Shown here: one piece after another, positions 1-9,640 of the stretch
Layout of the letters: every line of letters starts with the position of its first letter
Numbering within the stretch: the first letter of the stretch is position 1
Source: Lichenicoccus sp965213775
Lineage (GTDB): Bacteria; Pseudomonadota; Alphaproteobacteria; Acetobacterales; Acetobacteraceae
DNA: 64,000 nt
NCBI GenBank assembly: GCA_965213775.1
Contig: CBDCAC010000004.1
Coordinates: 744,001 to 808,000, forward strand
Direction of reading: 5' to 3'
Made by a program: the position numbers and the translations under genes
The notes under the pieces: model-generated
Database searches by the model: none
Told to the model about the DNA's origin: nothing
The model's input: the letters and a program-made list of their open reading frames with translations, nothing else

Positions 1-17
1 CGTCAGGGCCACCTACG

Positions 18-1022
18 GTGCGGGGCCATCCAATCATGGAGATGCCGGTGTCCGACGACGCGCTCAGCCTCGGTCGCTTGCTGCGCCATTCCGGACCGGC
101 GGAGCGAGCGAAAGGCTTTCCAGGCGTGCAGGTCGATGACGCCCGCTTCGCCGCCGTGCTATCAGCCGAGGCGGCGCTGCTGGTGCTCTACGAGGGCACG
201 CTGCACGCCGAGGGGCCGGTCTGGGATCCGGCGCGGGACCTGCTGTTCTGGTCGGACGTGCCCAACCGCCGTCTGCTCTCGCTGCATCCGGACGGTCGGG
301 TGGAAACGGCACTCGACGGCACCCTCTTCATGAACGGCAACGCGATCGATGCCCAGGGCCGGCTCGTCCATTGCGAGCACGGTCGCCGCTGCATCAGCCG
401 TTCCGAAGCTCCCGGCGAACAGCCGCAGCCGATCGTCACGCATCACGAGGGCAGGCGCCTGAACTCGCCCAACGATTTGGCCGTGGCCCCGGATGGGACG
501 ATCTGGTTCACGGATCCTACCTTCGGCATCCTGATGCCGAACCAGGGCAGCATCGCCGAGCCGGAACTGGACCACCGCAGCGTCTACCGCTTCGACCCAG
601 GTACCGGCGACCTTCGCCGAGTGGCCGACTTCGAGCAGCCGAACGGCGTCGGCTTCTCGCCGGACGGGCGTGTCCTCTACGTGTCGGACACGGCGCTGTC
701 GCTGGGCGAAATCCCGAATGCCGGAACCGGCAGCACGCACGAGATCATCGCCTTCGATGTGGCCGAAGGTGGTGCGGTGTCCAACCGGCGCTTCTTCTGC
801 CACACCGACCACGGCTATCCGGACGGCTTCGCGATCGACCGCCGCGGCTGGGTCTGGACCTCGGCCGCCGACGGGGTGCATGTGTGGTCGGCCGAGCGGG
901 AACGCCTCGGCTTCATCCCTACCATGCAGACGGTGTCCAACCTGTGCTTCGGGGGCGCGGGCGGGAAGCGCCTGTTCATGGCAGCGACGAAGCAGCTTCT
1001 CGCCATCGATCTGTCCTGCTGA
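18..1022 (+). CDS. SMP-30/gluconolactonase-like sugar lactone hydrolase
   Basis: Predicted six-bladed beta-propeller hydrolase of the SMP-30/gluconolactonase/LRE family, which opens sugar lactones with a divalent metal. The likely metal and active-site residues are visible: Glu65 (HAEGPVW), Asn152 (NSPNDLAV), Asn209 (QPNGVGF) and Asp269 (PDGFAID). The 334-residue length is usual for the family. The first start codon in frame is GTG at 18; ATG codons at 36 and 42 are equally possible, because the first 40 residues lie before the conserved domain. No signal peptide is seen, so it is probably cytoplasmic. It converges with the minus-strand carbohydrate operon that follows. The natural lactone cannot be told from sequence. 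Confidence 0.85.
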   Translation: MRGHPIMEMPVSDDALSLGRLLRHSGPAERAKGFPGVQVDDARFAAVLSAEAALLVLYEGTLHAEGPVWDPARDLLFWSDVPNRRLLSLHPDGRVETALDGTLFMNGNAIDAQGRLVHCEHGRRCISRSEAPGEQPQPIVTHHEGRRLNSPNDLAVAPDGTIWFTDPTFGILMPNQGSIAEPELDHRSVYRFDPGTGDLRRVADFEQPNGVGFSPDGRVLYVSDTALSLGEIPNAGTGSTHEIIAFDVAEGGAVSNRRFFCHTDHGYPDGFAIDRRGWVWTSAADGVHVWSAERERLGFIPTMQTVSNLCFGGAGGKRLFMAATKQLLAIDLSC

Positions 1023-1142
1023 AGCATCGACACCGCTGCACGGGCTGCGGCGCCGGGTCATGATCCTCCAGGGGATATGACGAGGCGCCTCAGCCCGTCA
1101 TGGATCCGTTCCCCGAACGTGCCGTCCCAGCGGGACCATCGT

Positions 1143-2135
1143 TCAAATGTCGAGGCGCTTGGCGACCTGGTGCAGTACGGCAACGGCCGCCAGGCCGGCC
1201 GCGGCCCAGAACACGGTGCGGTGGCGGTCGGTGAACATCTCCCAGCTGCCGGTCTTGGCGCGGCCGTCGAAGCGGCCGTGCGCCCCGTAGGCGCCGGGGA
1301 CCGGATCGTAAAGGTTGGCCGGCGCGTCGGGCCCGAGCGGGGTGTCGGTCAGCTGGCCGCTATAGCCTGCCTTGGCGAGATACCTGTCGATCAGCCCCGG
1401 TGCGATGCGATTGGCCAGGATCGCCTGCACCGTGGGATAACCCACCCAGACCTGTCGCCGTCGATGCGTGGCGGCGAAGAAGATCGCCCGCGCCGGCACC
1501 TCCGGCTGGTAGATCGGCGCCACCGGCTTGGCCTTCTTGCCCATCCGGTTCATCGCCCAGTCGAACTGCGGCGTGTTGACAGCCGGCAGGTCGACCATGG
1601 TCAGGTGCACGTCGAGCTTGTCGTGGATAATCTCCGAGCGGAGGCTGTCGGTGAAGCCGCGGATCGCGAACTTGGCGCCGCAGTAGATCGACTGCAGCGG
1701 CACCGAACGATAGCCGAGCGCGGAGCCGACGTTGACGATGGTGCCGCGGTTGCGCTGCCGCATCCGCGCCAGTGCCGACATGGTGCCGTGCACCTGACCC
1801 AGGTACGTCACCCGCGTGCCGCGCTCGAACTCCTCCGGCTTGAGCTTACTCACCGGCGCGAACACGGTCGCCATCGCGACGTTGACCCAGACGTCGATGG
1901 GTCCGAGCTCGGCTTCCGTCCGGTCGGCGGCGGCCTCGACCGCGGCGGCGTCGGCGACGTCGGTGGGGATCGGCAACGCCCGGACCCCGAACCGGCGCAG
2001 CTCCGCGGCCGCGTGCTCCAGCCGGTCGGGGTCACGCGACAGCAGCGCCACGTCGTAGCCTTGACGTGCGAACTCGGTCGCCGCGGCGCGGCCGACGCCG
2101 GCGCCGGCTCCGGTGATGACGACGATCCTGCTCAT
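1143..2135 (-). CDS. SDR-family oxidoreductase with C-terminal membrane anchor
   Basis: Short-chain dehydrogenase/reductase of 330 residues. The Rossmann nucleotide-binding motif TGAGAGVG is at residues 9-16 and the catalytic Ser138, Tyr151 and Lys155 (YCGAK) are present. An extension of about 90 residues past the SDR core ends in a hydrophobic stretch (around 305-320) that could tether it to the membrane. The ATG at 2135 was chosen because it sits right before the Rossmann fold and overlaps the stop of the GH15 gene by 4 bp (ATGA), implying translational coupling. It is the last gene of the operon that starts at 7749. The substrate is unknown. Confidence 0.88.
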   Translation of the reverse strand: MSRIVVITGAGAGVGRAAATEFARQGYDVALLSRDPDRLEHAAAELRRFGVRALPIPTDVADAAAVEAAADRTEAELGPIDVWVNVAMATVFAPVSKLKPEEFERGTRVTYLGQVHGTMSALARMRQRNRGTIVNVGSALGYRSVPLQSIYCGAKFAIRGFTDSLRSEIIHDKLDVHLTMVDLPAVNTPQFDWAMNRMGKKAKPVAPIYQPEVPARAIFFAATHRRRQVWVGYPTVQAILANRIAPGLIDRYLAKAGYSGQLTDTPLGPDAPANLYDPVPGAYGAHGRFDGRAKTGSWEMFTDRHRTVFWAAAGLAAVAVLHQVAKRLDI

Positions 2136-3991
2136 GATTCGGTCCGATCTGCTGTGGGATGCATGTGTTTGGTTATACCGGTCGACCGCGTTGCCGCATC
2201 GTAATCGATGGCTGCCGACAGGAAGCTGGCATGCGCCAGTCCGAGCGGCAGGTTGCCGAGCAGATCGCCCGTGCGGGCATCGACCTCCTCGGCGAACAGT
2301 CCCAGGTCGTTCGCGTGGCCCAGCCCCTGCTCGATCAGCACCCTGGCGCGATCGAGCTCGCCGCACGCGATCCGGTAGTGCGCCAACCAGAAGGTGCCGA
2401 CCAGGAAGGCGCCCTCGCGACGCTGCGCGCGACCCTTCTGCAGGTGGCGGTGGAACAGCCCGCCGCCTGCGCCCGCCTGGCGCTCCAGCAGCGCGATGCT
2501 GTTCGCCATCATCGTGTCGTCGGCCGGCACGTAGCCCCAGACCGGAAACAGCGCGGCCGAGATGTCGACGCTGCGCGAGCCGGGCCGGACCACGTAGATC
2601 CCGTCACGGCTCAGGCAGGCGCGCGAGACGAACTGCCGCAGGCCCAGCGCCGCGCGGCGGTAGCGGACGGCCTGGCCCGGGGTGTCGGCGTACCGGGCAA
2701 TGCCGTCGAGGGCCACGCTGGCCGAGACCAGGCTCGACGTGTAGTGCCGCAGCGTCGCCTCTTCCCAAATGCCGCTGCCCTTCTGCTGCCAATTGTCAAC
2801 CAGAAAGTCCGCGGTGGCCGACACGACGGTCCAATGCGGACGCTCGCCGCGCGCCGCGTAGATCTCGCGCGCGGCCAGCACGAACTGCGCCAGCGAGCCC
2901 AGCTGCAGCTGATGCGCCGCCAGGTTGCCGGTGATGGCGGGCAGACTGCCGCCATAGCCGGCGACCGGCAGCTTCACCTGCACCGGGACCCGCTCGCCGC
3001 CGATCGCCGACACCGGATCCAGCGGCGATCGATAGCCGGTATCCAGCAGCCCGGCGACGAAGCCGAGGTACTGCAGCGCCTGCTCGTGGTCCGGCTCGAG
3101 GTGCACCAGGGCGCGAATCATCATGCCGCTGTCACGCAGCCACGAGAACCGGTAGTCGTAGTTGCGCTTGCCGCCCTCGACCTCCGGCAGCGACGTGGTG
3201 ACCGCCGCCACGATCGCGCCGGTGCGGTCATGGGTCAGCAGCCGCACCGCCCGCAGCGAATCGTGCACCGCGCCGGCGAACGGTCCCGCATAGGCCGATC
3301 GCGCCGACAGCGTCCGCCAGCCGGCCAGCGTCTCGTCGAGCCAGCCATCTAGGGTCGCCCGGTCGGCGGCGGCGCCGGACCGCGCATCGCCCAGCACCGC
3401 CCAGGCGCGCTCGCCCTGCGGCACGTCGATCCGGAGCGCGCCGCCGTGGATCAGGATGGGATGCGATGCGAGGAGGCGGTGGCGGCCGTCGATCACGGCA
3501 GCGCCGGCGCCGTCCAGCCGCAATTCGGGGATCCGCCTGCCGCCGTCCGGACGCGGCCGCAGCACCAGGCGCAGCGCGGCGGGGGCCGATCCGAAGCTGC
3601 GGCAGATGGCCCCGTGCGCGGCGCAGCCAGCGAGCGACATCCAGTCGGTGACGACGAGCGGGCCGGCCGGATGACGGAGCGTGGTCTCCAGCACGGCGCT
3701 GTGGTCGAGGTAGCGCCGGCCGGCCGGCTCGGCCCCCGGCAGCTCGATGCGCCAGGCGCCGCCGACGTCCGGGTCGAGCAGCGAGCCCAGCAGGCTCGGC
3801 GCATCGAACCGGCCCGGACAGTACCAGCAGATCTCGCCCGCCGTGGTGACGACCGCGGCGGTGGCGCGGTCGCCGATCAGGCCGAGGGCGGCGATCGGCG
3901 GCGAGGACCGCGCAAGCGCGCCCGCACCGACCTGCCGTAGCGCGCGCGCCAGCAGCCGATGTCCGTCCCGGACCGCCGTCGCGACCCTCAT
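2132..3991 (-). CDS. glycoside hydrolase family 15 (glucoamylase/trehalase-like)
   Basis: 619-residue GH15 enzyme: an N-terminal beta-sandwich (about 30-250) and an (alpha/alpha)6 barrel. Family signatures seen are YRFSWLRDS in the barrel, GIWEEA carrying the likely catalytic acid, and FAEEVD near the C terminus for the second carboxylate. Known members cleave alpha-glucosidic bonds in maltodextrins or trehalose; sequence does not decide which. No signal peptide is visible, so intracellular glycogen or trehalose turnover is likely. It overlaps both neighbours by 4 bp (debranching enzyme upstream, SDR downstream), so the three are translated as one unit. Confidence 0.9.
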   Translation of the reverse strand: MRVATAVRDGHRLLARALRQVGAGALARSSPPIAALGLIGDRATAAVVTTAGEICWYCPGRFDAPSLLGSLLDPDVGGAWRIELPGAEPAGRRYLDHSAVLETTLRHPAGPLVVTDWMSLAGCAAHGAICRSFGSAPAALRLVLRPRPDGGRRIPELRLDGAGAAVIDGRHRLLASHPILIHGGALRIDVPQGERAWAVLGDARSGAAADRATLDGWLDETLAGWRTLSARSAYAGPFAGAVHDSLRAVRLLTHDRTGAIVAAVTTSLPEVEGGKRNYDYRFSWLRDSGMMIRALVHLEPDHEQALQYLGFVAGLLDTGYRSPLDPVSAIGGERVPVQVKLPVAGYGGSLPAITGNLAAHQLQLGSLAQFVLAAREIYAARGERPHWTVVSATADFLVDNWQQKGSGIWEEATLRHYTSSLVSASVALDGIARYADTPGQAVRYRRAALGLRQFVSRACLSRDGIYVVRPGSRSVDISAALFPVWGYVPADDTMMANSIALLERQAGAGGGLFHRHLQKGRAQRREGAFLVGTFWLAHYRIACGELDRARVLIEQGLGHANDLGLFAEEVDARTGDLLGNLPLGLAHASFLSAAIDYDAATRSTGITKHMHPTADRTES

Positions 3992-6162
3992 GCCGCGTCG
4001 CGATCCACGACCAGCTCCAGCCCGTCGCCGCCGACGATCTCCACCTGCATGCCAGCTTTCGCCCGCGTGAAAGCGAGCGAGACGGTGGCGCCGGCGACCC
4101 GGAGGTCGTGCAGCTCGAGCCGGTCCACCCCGTCCGGCAGCAGCGGCCGCCGCACGGTCAGCCGACGCTCGAACCCGTCCGCCCGCAGCCCCAGCAGCTC
4201 CGCGACCATGAACGGCACCGAGGCGGCCGACCAGGCCTGCAACGGGTCGGCGCGCGGCGTGTGGATCGGCCCGTCGCCCGACTCGCGCTGATGGCCAGCG
4301 ATGAACTCCGGCAACCGGCCGAGCCGGAAGCCGTCCGCCGCGTCCAGCGTGGCGGCGGTGACGCGCAGCGCCGCCGTGTCCTGGCCATAGCGGCGCAGCC
4401 CCGACACGATCAGCGCGTTGTCGAACGACCAGACGCTGCCCTGCTGGTAGGCCAGCGGATCGAACCGCACATGCGCCGACGAGAGCGTGCGGACGCCCCA
4501 GCCGGAGAACATGTCCGGCCGCATCACGCGCTCGGCGATACGCCGCGCATGCTCAGGGGTGGCGATGCCGGTCCACAGCACCTGCGCCGCGTTCGAGGTG
4601 ACCGAAGCAACCTGCCGGCCGCCCTGCTCTAGGGCCAGGCAGTAGCAGCCCTCCGCCTCCATCCAGAAGTCGGCCAGGAACCGTGCCCGCAGCGCGGCGG
4701 CGGCCGCGTCGAGCCGGTCCGCCGCCGCATCCTCGCCGACCCGGCGCAGCAGGACCGCGATCAGCCGGCGCGCCTGGTAGGCGTAGCCCTGCACCTCGAC
4801 CAGGGCCAGCGGCGGCGCCGGGTAGCGGCCGTCGGCGCGCAGCACGCCGGTGCCAGAGTCGCGCCAGCTCTGATTGATCGGCTGGTCGCCCTCGGCGAGC
4901 CCGTCATAGGTGACGTAGCCGGCCTCGTTGCGGGCGCTGCGCCGCTCCAGCCAGGCGAGCGCCCGGTCGACGTTGGGCCGCAACGCCGTGAACAGGTCGA
5001 GATCGCCGGTCCAGCCCACGTGCCGGGCGATCGCGATCAGGAACAGCAGCGTGGAGTCCACCGCCGCGTAGCTCGGCGTCTGCGTCACCTCGTGCAGGTG
5101 CGCCAGTTCCCCGACCCGCAGCTCGTGCAGGATCTTGCCGGGCTCCTCGCGCGTCGCCTCGTCGTCCCGGGTGCCCTGCCAGTGCGCCAGCGCCCGCGTG
5201 GTGCGGCTGCCAAGGTCGGGGTTGAAGGCCAGGCACTGGATCGTCGGCAGCAGGCTGTCGCGGCCGAACAGCCCCACGAACCAGGGCATGCCGGCGGCGG
5301 TGAAGCGATGCGGGCCACGCCGCACCTCCAGCAACGCCAGGTCGGCGAGGGAGCGAGCCAGCACCCGGCCGATGCCGTGGCTTGGCGTCCGGACCCTTGC
5401 GTAGCCATCAAGCAGAGCTGCCGCGGCGGTGTCCTTGGCCTGGCGCATCGACGCCTCGTCCGGCAGCACTCGCGGCGAGGCTGGCGGCGCGTCTCCGACC
5501 GGACGCTCGTCGACCCGGAAGGTGACGATCAGCGTGCGGCTCTCCTGCGGCGCCAGCACGAGCTCGAAATGCGCGGTGCTCCGTTCCGTCGTGCAGGGGG
5601 CGACGATCGGGGGTAGGGAGAAATCGACCAGCAGCGTCCGCAGCACGCCGTCCGCGCCCTCGTAGGCGAAGCGCAGCGCGGTCCCGTCCCAGACCGGCGC
5701 CTGCAGGCGCCCCCGCTTGCCCGCCGGCGCGCCGCGCAGCACGAACATGCTCTGGAAGGTCGTCGCGAGGTCGAGCGAGAACGGCAGAGTCACGCCGTTG
5801 GCGCCATGGTTGCGGATGGCGATCGTGTCGACGAACACCGGCCCGTCATCCAGCACCAGCAGGGTCCGACGCAGGCTCAGCGTGTGATCGGCGATGTCGT
5901 CGCCATTCACGGCCGACAGGTCGCTGTTGGTCAGGCCGATCTGCGCCGCGATGCCCTCGCTGTCCGACGACATCAGCAGCAGCGGCGCGGTGCCGTGCAG
6001 ACGCAGCCGATAGATCGCGAGGGCGCAGCTATCGCGATAGAACAGCCCAAAGCCCGGGTTGCCGCCGGGGATGTCGCCATCCTCGCGGGTCAGCAGCACG
6101 AGATCGTTCGCCTTGAGCAGCAGCGGGCGCTCGATGTCGATGGAAAGCGGCTTGTCGGCCAT
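3988..6162 (-). CDS. amylo-alpha-1,6-glucosidase / glycogen-debranching-type protein
   Basis: 724 residues. The N-terminal part (about 10-210) matches the GDE_N_bis domain, with the phrases LLTREDGDIPG and GLFYRDSC. The C-terminal half is an (alpha/alpha)6 glycosidase barrel with FVGLFGRDSLLP and SWRDSG motifs typical of debranching-type glucosidases. It is expected to remove alpha-1,6 branches or related glucosides in the cytoplasm, feeding linear chains to the GH15 enzyme encoded next. The start ATG at 6162 lies 12 bp after the GMC oxidoreductase stop and its own stop overlaps the GH15 start by 4 bp. Confidence 0.9.
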   Translation of the reverse strand: MADKPLSIDIERPLLLKANDLVLLTREDGDIPGGNPGFGLFYRDSCALAIYRLRLHGTAPLLLMSSDSEGIAAQIGLTNSDLSAVNGDDIADHTLSLRRTLLVLDDGPVFVDTIAIRNHGANGVTLPFSLDLATTFQSMFVLRGAPAGKRGRLQAPVWDGTALRFAYEGADGVLRTLLVDFSLPPIVAPCTTERSTAHFELVLAPQESRTLIVTFRVDERPVGDAPPASPRVLPDEASMRQAKDTAAAALLDGYARVRTPSHGIGRVLARSLADLALLEVRRGPHRFTAAGMPWFVGLFGRDSLLPTIQCLAFNPDLGSRTTRALAHWQGTRDDEATREEPGKILHELRVGELAHLHEVTQTPSYAAVDSTLLFLIAIARHVGWTGDLDLFTALRPNVDRALAWLERRSARNEAGYVTYDGLAEGDQPINQSWRDSGTGVLRADGRYPAPPLALVEVQGYAYQARRLIAVLLRRVGEDAAADRLDAAAAALRARFLADFWMEAEGCYCLALEQGGRQVASVTSNAAQVLWTGIATPEHARRIAERVMRPDMFSGWGVRTLSSAHVRFDPLAYQQGSVWSFDNALIVSGLRRYGQDTAALRVTAATLDAADGFRLGRLPEFIAGHQRESGDGPIHTPRADPLQAWSAASVPFMVAELLGLRADGFERRLTVRRPLLPDGVDRLELHDLRVAGATVSLAFTRAKAGMQVEIVGGDGLELVVDRDAA

Positions 6163-6174
6163 GCCGGGTGCCCC

Positions 6175-7749
6175 TCAGGCCGCCAGCCGGTGGCGGATCA
6201 CGTCGGCCACCCTGAGCGCGTTGGCGATGATGGTGAGCGTGGGGTTCACCGCGCCGATCGAGGGGAAGAAGCTGGCGTCGGTCACGTAGAGGTTGTCGAG
6301 CTCGTGCGCCTTGCAGTCGAGGTCCAGCACCGAGCTCGCCGGATCGGTGCCGAAACGCAACGTGCCGGCCTGGTGCGCGGTGCCGTTGATCGGGATCTCC
6401 TTGCCGAGGTAGAGCCGGCGGTCAATCAGCTTCGGCCACGCGCGCATCGGCACCAGCAGCGCCTCCAGCTTCTGCCGCAGCCGGTGCGCCGCCTCCTCGT
6501 TGCCCTCGGTGATCGAGAGCACCACGCGGTCGCCATCATAGGAGATGCGGTTCTCCGGCCGCGGCAGGTCCTCGCTCTGCAGCCAGAAATCCATCGAATG
6601 CTCGGCCATCTTCTCGAACGGCATCTCGGGGACGAGCGGCATCAGCGCCTGCAGCGGCGCCTCGCCGCGGATCTGTTCGCCGTGCGACGTCGCGCACATC
6701 TGGATCAGGCCGAGCGGATACTCCCAGTCGGGCGAGTTGAAGTAGTAGTCGCTGAGCGCCAGCGTCTTCTGGAACACGGTGTGGTTCGGCTCCTTCAGCA
6801 GCGCCATCACCACCGACATGTTGTGCCGCATGTAGTTGCGGCCGACTTGGTCGGAGCCGTTGGCGAGTCCGCGCGGATGCGTGTCGCTCACGGAGCGCAG
6901 CAGCAGCAGCGCCGAACTCAGCGCGCCCGCCGCCACCACCACGATGTCGGCTGAATATCGCTCGAACTGGTTGTCCCGGATCACGTGCACCCGGGAGACG
7001 CTGCGGCCGGACGCATCGGTCTCGAGTCGCGTCACGTAGGCGCCGATCAGCAACGTGAAGTTCGGGTGCGCCGCCCGGGTCGGGTCGACGCAGATCACCT
7101 GCGCGTCCGCCTTGGCGTTGACCGCGCACGGGAAGCCGTCGAACGCGTCGCAGCGGATGCACGGGCTGTAGGTGGTCGCACTCCCATCCGGGTTCTGGTC
7201 GAGCTTGATGCCCAGCGGCAGGTGGAACGGATGCAGCCCCTCCCCGCTCAGGATGTCGCTCAATCCCTGGATGCGCGGCTCGTGCTGCACCGGCGGATAG
7301 GCGTAGGGGGCACTCGACCACGGCTCGGTCGGATCCTCGCCGCGCTGGCCGTGCACATGGAACAGGGTCTCGGCCTGCGTGTAGTAGGGCTCGAACACGT
7401 CGTAGCCGAGCGGCCAGGCGGGCGAGATCCCGTCCTTGTGCCGCAGCTCGCCGAAGTCACGCTCGCGCAGCCGGAACAACGCCGAGCCATACACCTTGGA
7501 GTTCCCGCCAACATAGTAATGCAGCCCCGGATGGAAGCTGCTGCCATCCTTGCCATACCACGTGTCGGGCGCCTGGTAGCGGCCATCGACGAACACCGTC
7601 TTCGCGTCCCAGTTGTCGCGCGAGCGCGGCAGGTATCCGCCGCGCTCGAGCATCAGGATGCGCTTGCCGGTCGGCGCCAGGCTCTGCGCCAGCGAACCGC
7701 CACCCGGACCGCTGCCGATGACGATGATGTCGTAATGGTCGTCCGGCAT
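6175..7749 (-). CDS. GMC-family FAD-dependent oxidoreductase
   Basis: 524-residue glucose-methanol-choline oxidoreductase. The FAD-binding Rossmann motif IGSGPGGGS and the acidic LERGG turn are near the N terminus. The C-terminal block DASFFPSIGAVNPTLTI holds the usual Asn-Pro of the active site. Family members oxidise alcohols or sugars with FAD. The ATG at 7749 was preferred over longer in-frame starts because it is preceded by CCAGGAGCGCGC (good Shine-Dalgarno) and lies directly before the fold. It is the first gene of the four-gene minus-strand operon with debranching enzyme, GH15 and SDR. Confidence 0.9.
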   Translation of the reverse strand: MPDDHYDIIVIGSGPGGGSLAQSLAPTGKRILMLERGGYLPRSRDNWDAKTVFVDGRYQAPDTWYGKDGSSFHPGLHYYVGGNSKVYGSALFRLRERDFGELRHKDGISPAWPLGYDVFEPYYTQAETLFHVHGQRGEDPTEPWSSAPYAYPPVQHEPRIQGLSDILSGEGLHPFHLPLGIKLDQNPDGSATTYSPCIRCDAFDGFPCAVNAKADAQVICVDPTRAAHPNFTLLIGAYVTRLETDASGRSVSRVHVIRDNQFERYSADIVVVAAGALSSALLLLRSVSDTHPRGLANGSDQVGRNYMRHNMSVVMALLKEPNHTVFQKTLALSDYYFNSPDWEYPLGLIQMCATSHGEQIRGEAPLQALMPLVPEMPFEKMAEHSMDFWLQSEDLPRPENRISYDGDRVVLSITEGNEEAAHRLRQKLEALLVPMRAWPKLIDRRLYLGKEIPINGTAHQAGTLRFGTDPASSVLDLDCKAHELDNLYVTDASFFPSIGAVNPTLTIIANALRVADVIRHRLAA

Positions 7750-7888
7750 GCGCGCTCCTGGTAAAGTGGGCGTCGATGGTCCCGCGACAGGCGGAGTAAC
7801 AATCCTACCCTCGCAACCGCTCGACGGCACGCCGATGCGGGAGATATGTCGGGAAGCACATCACCACCACATCCATTTTCAGTAACGT

Positions 7889-8170
7889 TTGATGCAATTT
7901 TGCATCGTCAACCTGATTGATGCCTACGAGGACCAGCGCGCGCTGGTGTTCCATCCCGACGACCTGTTGTTCGCGCAGTTCCGCCGGCGCATGGAGACTG
8001 AGCGGGATACATTGGCCCGACGCCCGAAGCCGGGCCGGACGCAGAGGACCCGGCCGTTGTGGCTGCAGGAGCAGCTACCGCCGAGGGCGGGCATCGTGCC
8101 GTTGTCTTCTAATGTGCTGGCGCCGCGCTACGACACGCTGGGTCCAAGCTCAAGTCCGGCGCTCTATTGA
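7889..8170 (+). CDS. hypothetical protein, unrecognised (weak)
   Basis: A 93-residue open frame that I do not recognise. It is rich in Arg, Pro and Leu with no clear domain, signal peptide or membrane segment. It is placed divergently from the GMC operon; a 7-bp inverted repeat (GATGCAA-TT-TTGCATC, 7891-7906) lies right at its 5' end, which could equally be an operator for the operon. It may be a real small gene or chance. Confidence 0.3.
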   Translation: MMQFCIVNLIDAYEDQRALVFHPDDLLFAQFRRRMETERDTLARRPKPGRTQRTRPLWLQEQLPPRAGIVPLSSNVLAPRYDTLGPSSSPALY

Positions 8171-8505
8171 CCAAGCTACACGAAATACAAGCCGAGTTGG
8201 TAGAGGCGCCTCCCGTCGCCGAGCGGCGTCCGCGCGCGCAGCTGGGTGAGATGGTGGTCGCGGAGGCGGTGGAGGACGAAGCAGGCCGGGCAGGGTTGCG
8301 CAACGGTACCGACGGTCCCGGGGTCTGCCACCGCTACAACGCGGCACTGAAACAGGCAACCGGCGATAAAAGCCGGGAGCACATGGCGTCGGTCAAGCTC
8401 GGCGCGGCGATCGACTGGCTGGAGCGTAACCGCCTAGCCGATCACCTGCACCTGCTGGACGATGACCCCCGCCACGCCTGGACATCGCGCAAGCGGAGAG
8501 AGTGA
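8167..8505 (+). CDS. hypothetical protein, unrecognised (weak)
   Basis: 112 residues starting with TTG and overlapping the previous frame's stop. Codon third positions are GC-rich as in neighbouring real genes, especially over the C-terminal half (from about LGEMVV to the end), which favours coding. No family was recognised. The protein is charged, soluble and has no signal peptide. It could be the tail of a decayed gene. Confidence 0.35.
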   Translation: MTKLHEIQAELVEAPPVAERRPRAQLGEMVVAEAVEDEAGRAGLRNGTDGPGVCHRYNAALKQATGDKSREHMASVKLGAAIDWLERNRLADHLHLLDDDPRHAWTSRKRRE

Positions 8506-8666
8506 GCAGCCCCGGCGGGGCTCGACCGCCGAAGCCAGGCAATGGAACCACCGCGGCCGAGAGCGCGAAGGGGGGGAAGACAAGACGGTCGAGACCACCT
8601 CGAGCAACGGTCAGTGATCGGCAGGTCCCGGAGCCATGAGGAACTGAGGCCCGGGGGTCGGGATGC

Positions 8667-9219
8667 TCAGTCTTCGGCGGGATGCAGCCGCGCCTCTAGG
8701 CTATCGAAGGCTGCCGTGGCCTCCGCGTCCATAGGCTCCGGGTCCCGGACGGCCACCCCCGGCGGCACCGCGTCACCCGGATCACGCTCGGCACTGAGAC
8801 GGCAACCGCGAACGGATCGCGTCGGTTTCGCGTCCGGCGCGGCGGCCGCGGCGCGCTTTGGCGTCCGCTTCCCAGCCGGAGCGGCCTTCGGCTTCGACAC
8901 CCGCCTCTGCGTTGCCGCAAGTTGTTCCCCCAGCTCCTCGATCCGCGCCGCCGCCTGCTTGGTCGCGGCTGCGCGTCCGAAGCGTGACGACCGTGCGCTC
9001 CAGCTTCTCGACCTGGACCCGGAGCTCCTCCTTGCTGAGCTTCGGCGCCGAGGCGGTGACCGGCGTCTTGCGTCCGACCGCGACGGGCTCAGCCGCGGCC
9101 GAGGCGCGGGCCTTCCGCGTCTTGGTAGTCCTCGCGGCCTTCGCCTTGGTCGAGCCCGGAGGACGTCCCGGGCGTCGCTTGGCAGTCGGCGTCCCGCTTC
9201 CCTTGATGCCTCGCGGCAT
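8667..9219 (-). pseudogene. basic Lys/Ala-rich coiled-coil protein, frameshifted
   Basis: Two overlapping minus-strand frames make one protein of about 184 residues. The first (from ATG 9219) starts MPRGIKGSG, continues with a histone-H1-like KRRPGRPPGS (AT-hook-like) and A/K/T-rich stretch, then a coiled coil (LSKEELRVQVEKLERTVVTLR). At about 8975-8985 the sensible reading moves to another frame, where it continues as a coiled coil (AARIEELGEQLAATQRR) and a second basic segment KPKAAPAGKRTPKR to the stop at 8667. A single-base indel, or less likely programmed frameshifting, explains this. The likely role is DNA binding, by composition only. Confidence 0.6.
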
Positions 9220-9354
9220 GACTAGCCCTTCCCGCGCACGGCCCTAAGCGTGCCGTCGATGATGTCCTGGATGGTCTGCCCGGTCTAGACTAGCCGTGGA
9301 TGCCGAGGACCCGCTAACCCTGTCCGAGGCCACTGAGGTTTAGGACGCGTCCCC

Positions 9355-9389
9355 GGGGCGGCTCGCGCTCGTTCGCGCGAGCCGTCCCC
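9355..9389. other. strong GC-rich hairpin in intergenic region
   Basis: Arms GGGGCGGCTCGCGC and GCGCGAGCCGTCCCC pair with one bulge around a 6-base loop. No T-tract follows on either strand, so it is not a clean rho-independent terminator. It lies between the coiled-coil gene and the LysR gene. I see no credible gene in the rest of 9220-9640. Confidence 0.45.
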
Positions 9390-9640
9390 TTGGTCCGCCG
9401 GGCTTATGCGTGCTCCGTGCCACTTCCGCTTCGTCCCACAAAGCTCCAATCCGACCGCGTTGATTGATTGACGGAACGTGGTGGGAATCGGACAGTCCGG
9501 TTTGGCATGCAGGCGGCGATAGCTGCCGTAAGCAGGCGCGCAGAATGTCTCGCAAACGATGCTCAATTGAGAAGCAATATACCCTAGCAGAACTCACAGA
9601 TTCGCTATTATAAGAAGCGTAGGCGCCCGAGAAGGACTAG

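Noticed and set aside
1077..2204. 375-residue plus-strand open frame opposite the SDR gene
   Set aside because: It is antisense to a clear SDR gene and has Arg/His/Gly-rich composition typical of GC-rich shadow frames.
2113..3352. Long plus-strand frames opposite GH15
   Set aside because: No domains; the opposite strand encodes conserved GH15 motifs.
9285..9597. Two overlapping minus-strand frames of 85-93 residues
   Set aside because: No conserved motif, and they overlap the strong hairpin; not credible as genes.
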